Shown one piece after another: positions 1-10,400 of a stretch of DNA of 37,013 nt. The stretch's first letter is position 1. The number at the start of each line of letters is the position of its first letter. The translations under genes and the position numbers were made by a program. The notes beneath the pieces are model-generated. The model was not told the origin of the DNA. It saw only the letters and a program-made list of their open reading frames with translations, and made no database searches. The stretch lies in contig NPFB01000189.1 of the NCBI GenBank assembly GCA_014084085.1, positions 31,846 through 68,858 on the forward strand, written 5' to 3'. The DNA is from Hondaea fermentalgiana. Taxonomy: Eukaryota; Sar; Bigyra; Thraustochytrida; Thraustochytriidae.

Positions 1-389
1 GCGCGGCGCCGGCGCGGGCGCGGAGAGGGCCGCCGCGGAAGGCCCCCCGCCCCCGCGCCCGCGGCCCCGCGACGCTGCCCGCGCCGACGCGGGGCCGGGC
101 GTGGATGCGGATGGATGGATGGATGGATGGCGAGATCGACGAGTGGCGAGCTCTACTGGTTGGCGTGCGAGCACGCGGCGAGGAGAAAGGACAGCTCGCA
201 GGGAGAGCGGAAAGGACAGCGGCTGCGAAGACGTAGGGTGGGATCTGGCCGAAAGAAGGGCTTGCTTGGTTGCCTGCCCGCCTTGTTTTTTCGGGAGGGG
301 AGGGGTTGCGGAATGGAGTAGAAAGAAAACGGGACGAACGCGGACAAGACTGACGATGACGTAATGATGTTGACGATCAATTGCAACAG
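1..389 (+). promoter_or_regulatory. GC-rich upstream region and 3' end of an intron of RPS15
   Basis: No protein is recognisable here. The first 100 bases are almost pure G+C. Five ATGG units follow at 111-130. A pyrimidine-rich stretch lies near 260-295, a CTGAC branch-point-like sequence near 350 and a CAG at 387-389 directly before the first conserved RPS15 codon. I read 387-389 as a 3' splice site. The matching 5' splice site and the ATG are not obvious: no ATG directly followed by GT occurs in the window before it, so the first exon may lie further upstream or use a weak donor. Confidence 0.55.
111..130. repeat. (ATGG)5 microsatellite
   Basis: Five perfect tetranucleotide units just inside the GC-rich leader of RPS15. 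They create several ATG triplets in different frames, which complicates start-codon prediction for that gene. Confidence 0.9.
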
Positions 390-854
390 GCGGACACCGA
401 GCCCGTGGAGCTTACGCTCGAGGAGCAGGCGGAGCTCAAGAAGAAGCGGACCTTTAAGAAGTTCTCGTACCGTGGCATCGACCTCGACAAGCTTCTCGAC
501 CTCACCCATGAGGAGCTCATGAAGATGGTCAAGGCCCGCGCCCGGCGGCGGTTCAACCGCGGCCTCAAGCGCAAGCCTATGGCCCTCATCAAGAAGCTGC
601 GCAAGGCCAAGAAGGAGACTGGCCCCATGGAGAAGCCGGAAATCGTGAAGACGCATCTCCGCAACATGATCATCGTCCCCGAGATGATCGGCAGCATGGT
701 CGGCGTGTACAACGGCAAGACCTTCACCACCGTGGAGATCAAGCCCGAGATGATCGGTCACTACCTGGGCGAGTTCTCTATTACCTACAAGCCCATTACA
801 CATGGCCGCCCCGGTATCGGCGCGACCAACTCTTCGCGCTTCATCCCCCTCTAA
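390..854 (+). CDS. RPS15: 40S ribosomal protein S15 (uS19), main exon; start codon in an upstream exon
   Basis: This is a component of the small cytosolic ribosomal subunit head, near the decoding-side subunit interface. The reading frame shows the eukaryotic uS19 pattern throughout: [17 protein letters not shown] near the start, the [12 protein letters not shown] basic block, [26 protein letters not shown], and the hallmark [13 protein letters not shown]...[17 protein letters not shown] at the C-terminus. The family normally has about 145-155 residues, and this exon supplies about 154. No in-frame ATG exists between the TGA at 357-359 and the conserved region. The frame starts cleanly after CAG at 387-389, giving residues [13 protein letters not shown] after a presumed initiator Met in exon 1. 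Codons are strongly biased (Lys AAG, Glu GAG, Leu CTC), as expected for a highly expressed gene. Identity is certain; the 5' end is open. Confidence 0.93.
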   Translation, partial: ADTEPVELTLEEQAELKKKRTFKKFSYRGIDLDKLLDLTHEELMKMVKARARRRFNRGLKRKPMALIKKLRKAKKETGPMEKPEIVKTHLRNMIIVPEMIGSMVGVYNGKTFTTVEIKPEMIGHYLGEFSITYKPITHGRPGIGATNSSRFIPL

Positions 855-1760
855 ACTAATCTGTAAGACCGCGTTTAGTTTGGCTTTGACTCCCCCGTTG
901 TTGTTCTCTTGTATTTTGTTTTGGTCCTCTCGTGATGATTTGTGTGGCATTTGTGAGCGAGGAAGGTTCAGACGTGTCGCAAGAGAAAAAGTTTACTTTG
1001 CCACGCTCTGCTCTACTTTACTTTGCTTTGCTTTGCTTTACTTCGACTCCTTCGTTGTTGATCTTGTATCTTGGTTCTCTCATGCTGGGAAAGACACAGG
1101 AGTCTCGCCAGAATCGCGACACAGGAGTATCGCAAGGAAAATAATTCTTCACCTTGCGACACAGGAGTATCGCAAGATAAACATGTTTTCACCTTGCTGC
1201 CCGTTGCTTTGCTTTATTTTGCTTTGCTTGGCTTTGTTTGACTTTGCTTGGATTTGCTTGGATCTGCTTCGACTCACTCGTTCTTGATCTTGTAATTCGG
1301 TTAATCATTTCGTGGCAGAGAAGACGCAGAAGTATCGCAATAACCAAGATTGCTCTGCTTTGTGTTTGGGGTCTATTAATTAAAGGCGTATGAGAGCCAG
1401 TCGCTTGCGCGCACGATTTGATTTGAAGAATTTGTCAAAGGAGGATACGAAAGGAAATTCATGAAGCTATTTCTTCATTGTCTTTGATACTACTACATTA
1501 TCGTAGGCGGGTCTGATCATTGGAGCAAAGCCGGGAGCACATCCCTTTCAATGTTCCCTTCCCTTATTAGAATGGAGAGAAAAGGAGGTTGGTGTGTATC
1601 ACGAGTCAATCGACTCGCGTGTCAGGTGTGCTGTCAGTGTTTGGTTGTTTCATTTGTGCAGGTTTCATTGTTGATCGTGGCTGGGTTTTCTTTCTGCGGG
1701 GCAAGGCGCGTTAAACACTCGAGAGGTTCGAGAACGTCGGGCCCTCGTGCTTCTGGGGCT
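855..1760. other. Convergent intergenic region between RPS15 and NDC80, with diverged repeats
   Basis: I see no gene. The stretch is poorer in GC than its surroundings and is rich in CTTTG runs on the plus strand. It holds a related block three times: GACTC...CGTT.TTG...TTGTA begins near 888, 1045 and 1271. Each block is followed at variable distance by a TCGCAA(G)-containing segment (977, 1130, 1170, 1335). Most of this is probably 3' untranslated or 3' flanking sequence of RPS15. Confidence 0.7.
1116..1195 (+). repeat. Two tandem 40-bp units with an embedded hairpin
   Basis: Units 1116-1155 and 1156-1195 share their first 21 bases exactly and end alike in TTCACCTT. A truncated relative precedes them at 1091-1115. 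Within the second unit, CTTGCGA (1153-1159) and TCGCAAG (1170-1176) form a perfect 7-bp stem around a 10-base loop. The first unit keeps the right arm, so alternative pairings are possible. Confidence 0.85.
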
Positions 1761-3734
1761 TCACGGAGAGACCGCGGCAAGACCCGCAACGCGCGCCTCG
1801 TGCTCCTCGCAAAAGGCAGCTGCTGCATCCAAAGACCCCTGGAGTGTACCCTTGAGATCTGCAAACGACTGCGCAACGTTCTCTTTGAACGAGAGAAAGC
1901 TGTCCACAGCCATGTGCAAGTCGTCGTCGAGGGCCTCAATCTCGGTCATGTGGTCGGTAGCCTCGCTAGACAGGCGATCGCGAAGAGCCTCGAGAGTCTC
2001 TTCCGCCTCCCGCAGCGGCTCCGCAAGCTGTTCCGCATCAAGCGTCAGCCGGTGAATGTCCTCCTCGACGGCCTCAGTCTCTGCGGCACGGCTTGCCAAC
2101 TCAGCGTCCATGGCGGACTTGTCTTGCTGCAGCTGTGTTTCGGCCTCCTGGAGGCGCTGTTCCAAACCACGAATCACGCTGCGCACCGCCTCTTGCGCCT
2201 CGTCATTCTCCTCGACCTTGGCATGCAATTCCATGTTGCTAGTGCGAATTTGATGCGTCTTCTTGATCGACTCTTCGCGGAGATCCTGCAGGGCAGACGT
2301 GATGGCACCCACATCGGCGCGCTCACCCTGCCCGGTCGCTTGATCCGCACCAAGAGAGACTAGCATGTTACGCCGCGTGTCGAGACGCAACTGGATATCA
2401 GCGCCCTGGCGCTGCTGGCCTGCGGCTGCCGCCTGGGTCAACTTGAGCGACTTGGCGATTGCATTGTATTCCTCGAGGAGCGCCTCGATGCGCTGCGTGC
2501 GCTTCGAAATGGACATTTCCACCTCCCATGTTTCATTCTGCATGTCATCGCGCTGCTCCAGCACCGTGTTGCACGATGCCTCCAGAGACCGCTTCTCTTG
2601 TGTCATGCGCTCTGCATCCGCCGGGTTCAACTCCTGCTCATCGAGGATACTCTGGACCTTGGACTTGGCGTGCTCTGCCTGAGCCAGCTCGACCTCCTTG
2701 GCGCGGACCTCGGCCTCGCGCTCCCGCACCTTGGCGACCATAATGTCCTTGTTTTCGAGGAATTGGCGAATGAGCTTGTCCCACTTGAGCTTGTCGCTCG
2801 TGAAATCGCGTTTGCGCTGCTCCAGCTCTGGGATCAAACTCTGTTTCTCCGATTCGAATTCCAGGTCCTGGCCAAGGTCTGAACGCTTCCGCTCCAGATC
2901 CGTAATCTCCTCCTCGATGACCACGTCGCGCTCGCGGAACTTGCCCGCCAACTCGGCGTCGAGCTCCTCGTAACGGTTATCGTCGCCACACAGAAAGCAC
3001 TGGTACGCCTTTCGAATGTACGTGAAAAAAATACGGTCAATGTCCTCCTCCGAGGCATCGTCGTCGTCGTCCTCAGAAAGCCCAGCCAGCTCATCGTACT
3101 CGAGCAGTTCCACGAGCCACACGAGCGACGCCAGTAGCGCAGGCCACGTATGCGGGCTTCCCACAGCAGCAAGCGAGGTCTTGCTAATGTTAAAAGGGTA
3201 CCTGAGACCCTTCATCATGACGGTCACCTCGTCTGCCACCTTGCTGCCGAATTTGCGGCTTGGATCAAGCATACGAAAGAGAAAAATAACCACATGCTCA
3301 AAGTCCTTGCCTGTCGGCCGATGCAGGATCTTGGGCGAGAGCGCCTGGTCGTAGTTGTGCTCCGAAAGAAATCGAATCAGCGTTTCGATGCACTGCGCCC
3401 GAAAGCTCTTTTCATTAAGAGGACGCGGGTCGCTCTTGAGCGCGCTCGTTGCGCTGCCCATGGTGGCGATCGACTTTCTGCGAGACGCCACAGAGACTGT
3501 GGACTGACGACGATTGCCCCCATGCATCGACGCGCCTACCGTGGGCATCATGGACATACGTTTGTTCGCCTTGGCTTTCTTCGCCGTCGTGCCCATTCCT
3601 CCGCCCAGCGAATACCTGGGCAGCGTCGTCCCGGGACCGAGCGACATGCGCGTTTTCGCCGGCCCACCGGCGCCCATGTTCATGCGCGAGCTCGACACGC
3701 GCCCCAGCGCGGGTCTCCGCTGTTGACTCTGCAT
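1761..3734 (-). CDS. NDC80: Kinetochore protein NDC80/HEC1
   Basis: NDC80 is the microtubule-binding subunit of the four-protein NDC80 complex that links kinetochores to spindle microtubules. The 657-residue product has a disordered basic N-terminal tail (about 1-100), then the conserved NDC80 calponin-homology domain (about 103-215). That domain contains RPLNEKSFRAQCIETL, the PTGKDFEHVVIFLFRMLDP stretch, GLRYPFNISK and the signature SPHTWPALLASLVWL. From about residue 265 to the end it is a long coiled coil. The human protein is 642 residues, so length is normal. The tail holds several basic-x-Ser sites (NKRMS, NRRQS, SRRKS) of the kind Aurora kinases modify in this family. An acidic insert (DDDDDASEED) follows the CH domain. 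The start is ATG at 3732-3734. No intron is needed. The tail-to-tail neighbour is RPS15. Confidence 0.95.
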   Translation of the reverse strand: MQSQQRRPALGRVSSSRMNMGAGGPAKTRMSLGPGTTLPRYSLGGGMGTTAKKAKANKRMSMMPTVGASMHGGNRRQSTVSVASRRKSIATMGSATSALKSDPRPLNEKSFRAQCIETLIRFLSEHNYDQALSPKILHRPTGKDFEHVVIFLFRMLDPSRKFGSKVADEVTVMMKGLRYPFNISKTSLAAVGSPHTWPALLASLVWLVELLEYDELAGLSEDDDDDASEEDIDRIFFTYIRKAYQCFLCGDDNRYEELDAELAGKFRERDVVIEEEITDLERKRSDLGQDLEFESEKQSLIPELEQRKRDFTSDKLKWDKLIRQFLENKDIMVAKVREREAEVRAKEVELAQAEHAKSKVQSILDEQELNPADAERMTQEKRSLEASCNTVLEQRDDMQNETWEVEMSISKRTQRIEALLEEYNAIAKSLKLTQAAAAGQQRQGADIQLRLDTRRNMLVSLGADQATGQGERADVGAITSALQDLREESIKKTHQIRTSNMELHAKVEENDEAQEAVRSVIRGLEQRLQEAETQLQQDKSAMDAELASRAAETEAVEEDIHRLTLDAEQLAEPLREAEETLEALRDRLSSEATDHMTEIEALDDDLHMAVDSFLSFKENVAQSFADLKGTLQGSLDAAAAFCEEHEARVAGLAAVSP

Positions 3735-4078
3735 CGTGCGTGAATTCCTCTCGCTCCCCTCCTTCGCGCCGCTCGCGTCGCTCGCCTGTTCCCACCTGCG
3801 CGTCCCGTTCGAGCTGTGCTTGCGCCCGCGGCGCAGACTCCTCGACGCCCTCCGCGAGCTGTTGCTACCTGCTGCTCGGGTCCCGCCCGAGTTTTTTTCC
3901 CACGGCCGTTACACACCTGCTCGTCCTGCACCGGACTCGGAGTATATTGGTATTGAACATGTCAAGGTGGTGCGATGAAGCTTGTGTAAACGCAACGGAC
4001 CCGCGTCATGCTTTGAACCCTCGCCCCAATAATAATCTTGGAGGGAAGGAAAGAGACAAGAAGACACAAGCAAGAGAA

Positions 4079-4079
<1 letters not shown>

Positions 4080-4109
<30 letters not shown>

Positions 4110-4117
4110 CAAACAAG
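4080..4117. repeat. Imperfect (GAAA/CAAA)n tetranucleotide repeat
   Basis: A run of GAAA and CAAA units lies in the NDC80 upstream region. It gives a strictly purine-rich plus strand and accounts for the lysine-rich spurious frames seen here. Confidence 0.85.
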
Positions 4118-4360
4118 CAAGACGCAATCTTTATCGATGCATTTCTCGGTGAACAAAAAGGTGTACAAATAGAGACAAATGGATGATAGTCACAGAGATC
4201 TGTATGCATCGAAAGCATGCATCAAAACAATGTCACGTAGATACCATGCGCTGGCTTAGCTGGCTGGCCTAAGCAGTGAAGCAAAAGCAAGGCTATAACA
4301 TGCATGCATGCCTACCTGACTGCCAACCTACACAGACAACAATAGAGAATTTACTGTCGC

Positions 4361-4400
4361 TCAGTCAGTCGGTCGGTCGGTGGGTCGGTCAGTCAGTCAC
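4361..4400. repeat. (GTCA/GTCG)n tetranucleotide repeat
   Basis: TCAGTCAGTC changes into GGTCGGTCGG and back to CAGTCAGTCA. This looks like one slipped array carrying two interchanging unit variants. It lies about 90 bases past the stop of the DENN gene, probably in its 3' flank. Confidence 0.85.
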
Positions 4401-4485
4401 TCCATCGGCCAAGCAATAAATCAGAATCACAAAGTTCATCAGCCCATCAATGGCACAAAAGGCTGATGCGCAGGTGGGACTTTGT

Positions 4486-7400
4486 CTAGCCGCCAACAGC
4501 ATCGTTCTCAAGGCCGCTCGGAACTGTAGCTGCCAGAGATGAGAGATCCTGAATCTGAGGAGCATCACTCGGGCGCGAAAACTTGTGAGCGTCCACAAAG
4601 CTTTGCACATCGGCCTGAAGGTCCACGGTCTTAAGGGCCTCATGCGAGACCTCCGTAAGCTCTTGGAGCTTAGTTTCCAGACGCTTGTGCCAGAATTGAA
4701 GTCTCTCATGAAGCGAAATGAGAAAGTTGAACTGGTGCCGCTCAAGGTTGTCATATTTGCGCATTACGCGTGCGGCCTCGTTGCGATACAGTCGCTGAAA
4801 ATCAGCATACTTGTCGATTGCGGCCATATTGTTTTCCTCTGCCTCTCGTAGCTTACGCTTGGCAGCCCCCACCTTGCGTTGCTTTCGATCAGTACCGGCT
4901 TCCTGGGTGATGTAATTACGATGGTAATCCTTTTGCTCGCATTCATCAAGCACTGCGCGAGCCTCAATGACTTTGTCGTTCGCACGCGCAAGCGCGTTGC
5001 GGACTACGGCCCCGTTCCGCTTTAAATTCATACGAATGTCATTGATTTCCTTGAGATACTGCTGGCAGGTGTCCGCCATCTCCCGCAGCGAGTTCATCAA
5101 AAGATGATCCGACGCGTCGAGACACTCCATCATTAAGCCCACCTGAGCTGTCCATGACTTGTGCACATTATCAATTGCCATGAAAAGAGTGCTGACCTCC
5201 TTTGTTGGCCCAGACCTGCCATCCGCCACCGAAGCGACGACAGACGACGTTCCATCTGTAGTTGCCTCATCGTCATCGTCCGCACCATCGCATGACCCAG
5301 CTTGATTGGCCCCACTAGGCAAAGCTTCGGATCTCTCACCCAGAATACTCGTCAACGCGGATGCGCCATCAAGGCCAAAAGTGTTAGCGTCCAATTCGGT
5401 GACATTGCCTCCGCCCTCTCCGGAGTCTGAACGCGCCTGCGAAGTGAATGACGCCACGGAAGGAGACGCTGAAGAAACAGACAGCAGAGGTGCCCCAGCG
5501 GGTACCTCCGAATGTGCATACGCATTTCCTGACCGATGCGATGCCCCCGAGCGATGCAAAGATCCTTGCCCCGGGACCAAATGACGGATGCGGTTCCGAA
5601 AGTGACGAATCGAATGCCCAGGACGCCGCAAGGAGTCAAAGCGTGTTGTGCCCGTGGTTGACGTTGACCGCGAGGAGGCGCCCCGCGTGGGCCGATCCAT
5701 CGAGGCCAGCGACCGTGGCGACCCTGCATCATCGTCAGCGCCCGTCGTACCATTGTGCAGAGAATCTTCATAGCCGTTCGCTAACTTGCCCTGCGTGCTC
5801 GACTGAATTAGCTTGCGCTTCTTCATCAAGTCGCGCTTGCTCAACAAGAGCACGGGGAAACGGTCAATCTGATCCTGCGCTTGCCCAATCACCGACTTCA
5901 TCACGGCCAGACGCTCTGGGAGAACTTCCAGCAGGCTCTCGCAGATAAGTTTCGAGTGCAGAATCACTGTCTCAACTTCGTCGCACCGCACGGGGCGCTC
6001 ACGTCTGCCTGGCGAGTCGTGCAGGACGGGTCTGCGCAAAAATGCATGCCGTGACGAGGTAAACATTTTAGAAAGCTGCGCAACAGCACTCGACGGACTC
6101 AGCGACTGCTTGATACTGGAGGCCATCATTGATGCACCGCCAAGGGTGCGAAGCGACTCTCGCATACGCCGCTCGTGTCGCGACCCCGAGAACGTCCGCG
6201 ATGGCGCTGAATCAGTCAGCAGAACCCTCTGGTCATCCGCTGTCGACGTGCTGCTGTAACTCAGATGCGCGCTGTCCGTGTCACGAGGTAGACGCGACAC
6301 CGAGTCAAAGAACCCATTCGTGTCCATCGCAGCGAGATCGAGAACTGCATCGTTGTCACCCTCCAACACAATAGGCTCCTCGGTCGTGTCCAGAGCACGT
6401 GAACGCCGCGACATAAAGGGAGACTTCTTGGCATGACCCAAGGAAATTTCTTGTACAGACTCCACAAAGGACTGCAGGTACTGCAAACACGACGACAACG
6501 CGTCCGTGTACCCATTCTGCATAGAAACTAAAAGCTGTGAAAAGCACGTTTCGTAAACCTGCCGTGCGCCGATGTAGGCCTTTTCTGTTTCCGACTTGGC
6601 CTTTTTCGCCTTCTCGCACTCGTCGCGCAATGCAAACAGCTTCTCGCATCGTCGTGACTCTTCTGATCGCGAGCGAAATTCAATGCCGCGCATCGATGCC
6701 TCGCACTCGTTCATGTCCGCTTCGACACGGGCCAGATTATCGCGCGAACTCGTGAATCGATCACGCGCTTGCATCAGGTCTACCTCCGCATTGTCCTTGC
6801 TTCTCACGTACTCGAGCAAGTCACCGTTCAATGATCGCTTGCTCGCACGTGCATCCATGGTCAGGGTACTCAACGCTGCATGTAGTTCAGTCAGCTCCTC
6901 CATCTCGTTCGTAATGCTTACAAAAGTCTTGAGGAAGAGGTCGTCAAATGGATCGGCATCGCGTCGCTGCTCCAAGAGGTTCAGCGGCACATGACCTAAC
7001 TGAGCACATAGCTTTTCAAGATCGTGTGTCGCACGACGCTGCGACTTTGCGAGGCCGTCTGTGTGCTTATACAGGGACTTCATGCGATACTTGAGCTCGT
7101 TAAATCGTAGCACGAGCGTTCCAAGGCTGCGACGCATGTAGACTGCAAAGAGACGCCCCTCCAAGCTCACAGAGTCCACAGAGTCAAAACGCCCAGATCG
7201 TCGCTGACCATTGGCGTCCAAAACCGGCACCATTGCGTTTCCTCCTTTGGGCGTTTCTGCGTCACCCTCCGCACCAGGCGTGCCGCTCCCCTCAGGACTC
7301 CCTCGGTCCTTGGCCGAGGCGCTTCCCTGCCCGGTACCGTCCTCGTAATCATCAGTTTCGTCGCCATCGCCCTGTCGCTTTGCTTCGCTGGTGCTATCCT

Positions 7401-10400
7401 CAGCAGTCTTGGAAGGAATCATACCTGCCATCGAAGGGTGACGCGAGAAATGGTCCAATGCATCATCAAGGTATCGCTTGGTGCGTTCGTCGAGGTCCTT
7501 GTGTCGACGTAAATCTTCCTGGGGGTCCACCTTGCGAACAGCCTCCATCCGATCCGTGATGGCAAGCTTGACAACCTCCCTCTCGGCACGAAGGCTTTCA
7601 ACAAAGATGTTAAGCTGCCGTACACTCGTTGTCACGCGATCGACCTCAAGCGCACAGAACTCTGCATACGCGACTTCCATCCAGCGTCGGTATTCATTCG
7701 TAACCACCTCGAGGGCCTTGCGCTTTGCGTCACGGTCACTCGACAGTAATGTCTCTTCTTCAGCATAATCTTGCAGCTTCTTGGCCAAACGCTCCTGCTT
7801 CTTGTGAGCATGTGCGAGACGGTCGACGTCCGAGCTTTTTAAAACACGTTTCACGGCGCTCCGCAGACCTCCGCGCTGGTGGTGGGGGGCGTGATCATCC
7901 GAAGCCCTGCGGTCGGGCTCACTGCCAACATTCGAAGCGTCGCGGGTTTGGCCTCCGTCGCCACTTCCAGCACCACTTCCATCAGCAGCAAGAGCAGACG
8001 CAGGGGCGCGGGCATCACTGTCGGAAGATGAAGATGAAGAAGAAGCCGAGAGTGCGCTTTCTTGCGCGCCCACAACCTGCTCTTGCAGCTCGCGTGCTTC
8101 CTGGCCCGCTCGCGCCAAATCTTGCAAGACCCTTTCTTTGTCCAGACCCTTCGCAGCGAGCTGCTGCTCGGCCTTTTTCACATTCTGCTCGGCGATTAGC
8201 TTGCGATTCAACAGTTCCTCGTGCGCGTTGTTCAAATTCATAGAGCAGGTAATGACGAGACTGCGCAGCTCCTCCGACATGCGCGCGAGCACGCTGTTCA
8301 TAACATCTGCGTTGTTGGACATGGTGCTTGCCATGATTGTCATGCACTCTTTGACGCGAACGAGAGCATTCTGCAGCGTACTTAGTTTGCCATCTTTGCG
8401 CTGAAAAGCGAGCCCCACCCCCATAGCCTCCACGGTGGTGTGAACCTTTTCCGCAAGAGTCCGCATGGCCATCGTACGGTAGCTAGCAGAGTCGTGACTT
8501 GTTTTGTAAAGCGCTGCAACCCCATTCATCCACTCTTGCCATTCCGCGAAAACGTCCTCGCGGTCCGTGTCAGTCCCGTGCGGACGCGTACTCATACTGG
8601 GAAGTGAATCTCGGAAAGGATATTCGATATCACGCGCATTCTCGACGCCCTGCGCGACAATCTCTCCTGGTGTGGGACTTGAGCATGGCGCCGCAGAGGG
8701 CGGCGTCGTTGCTTGGCTTCCACTCGGATCAGAGGCGTCAGTGCTCGGACCTGCCTCGGTACGTGCATGGGACTCAACATCAGAAGTTTCAGAGACATCC
8801 TTGTCGGCATTGCTCTTCATTTCCTCTGTTGCATCCGCATCGCTGCTGCCCTTGTCCGAACCAGCACTATGCGGTTCGCGTTGTGGCAAAGGCGTACGCC
8901 AGATTGGCGACAAAAGTGCCACGTGGAGACTTTCAAAGGAGTGCTGGCGGTGCATTACCATCCAGCGGTACAGGATATTCATGAGCTCCTTGAGATGGTT
9001 CTTTACGTTTTTGATGCGCGTCCGCTCCGTCCGATGAAAAGTCTGAAGATTCTCAGAATTTGCCTCGGTAAAATTGGTCAGCTCCCGCGTCAATGATGCA
9101 ACGTCCTGGGCGAACTGGAGCCTTGCAGCTCGCAACGTGCGCTTTGCAGCGACCTTACGATCGAGCACACGCGCCAGCTCGCTTGTAGACACATGATGGA
9201 CCCGACTTCCATTCTCGTAACCGCTGCGGCTTGGCGTTGCACTCGGTGGCGAAGAAAAGCCGCCAAGTCGATCGACCGCGCTGCGGCTCTCGGTGGTAGA
9301 TGAGTCCGTCACGGCGTCCTCGTTGTCAAGGTCATCGCGACTCGAATGTGAACTCAAGAGAGTGCGAGAAGATTCAAGCGGGGCAGTAGTCGCTGCGCGG
9401 ATGCTCGACAGCCCTGGCGTCTCGGATCGACGCCGAAACCGCTGTGAGCCAATGGGACGTTTACCCAAAAAGGTCGTTGACGCACGACGCCCGCTACCAC
9501 GGCCTGATGCCTTCGCGGAAGAGTTGGAGCTTCCACTATGACCCGACATGGCAATGTTGAGGCTGACATCATCCGTAAAGATCCCAGACGCGAGCGTCGA
9601 CTTTACATCAATGGTACCTGAACCACTCCGCCGCGCTTCAAGTTCGTTGCCAGCGTCATCTTTGGCGAGAGAGCCTCCTTCATCGCCCTCCCCACGCAGA
9701 AGGTCAGACGAGCAAACGTCGCCATTGTTGCTCAAATTGTCCTCCTCATCGTCAAGAGACCCGGCGTCGTCGACCTGGCCAATGTCCTCGTCATCACACC
9801 AATTCCTGTCAAAGAGGTCTCCCGCAGATGCTACCGAATGCGAGGAATACATTGAACCTTCCGATCGAGGCACGGTGCGAAGCGATTGCTCCGAGCGCGG
9901 GCTTCCCAGCGTTCCAAATCGAGACTGCACTGAGCGGGGCGAAGCGAGGTCAAAAGTGTCCAGGCCCCCCACCTGGGAGGCAGGTCCGCTGCCAACGCTC
10001 GCTGGCGTCTGTCCACTCGTGCTGCTTTCGTGACGCCCGGGCAATGGGCCCAAGGGGGAGGCACCCGCGGACGCATCGGCCGAGCTTCCGAACCCCGGGC
10101 GCCGAATCTTACTTCTCCTCGACTTGCGCTGCGCGGGTGTGGCACTTCGAAAATACTTTTGCAAAGCAAAGGCTTGCTGCGTGCGGCTCGTCTCAAGTCT
10201 CTGGCGCTGTAGCTGCGCCTGCATCTCCACAAAGATCTTTTCAATGTGCGCAAACTCGTTCATAGCAATCTCCTTGCGCTTCTTGGATTGCTCCATGGCC
10301 GTCTTTCGCGTGGTGATGTTGCTCATGTGTTTCTCCTCGGATGAAGTAAGGATATCGTACGCATTGCGAAGCTTCCGAATTACTTCCTTGAGCTTGCTGC

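Larger units (their letters stand above)
3735..4485. promoter_or_regulatory. Region upstream of NDC80 and downstream of the DENN gene
   Basis: No gene is visible. Both flanking genes run leftward, so the segment must hold the 3' end of the DENN gene (right side) and the promoter of NDC80 (left side). The part nearest NDC80 is GC-rich. The middle is AT-richer with purine repeats, and the right part has tetranucleotide repeats and CATG-rich sequence. No clear TATA element was identified. Confidence 0.5.

Noticed and set aside
153..950. 265-codon minus-strand frame opposite RPS15
   Set aside because: It is the shadow of a strongly biased conserved gene on the plus strand and shows no domain.
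1551..2363. 270-codon plus-strand frame with leucine-rich sequence
   Set aside because: It lies opposite the NDC80 coiled coil; heptad leucines and codon bias explain it.
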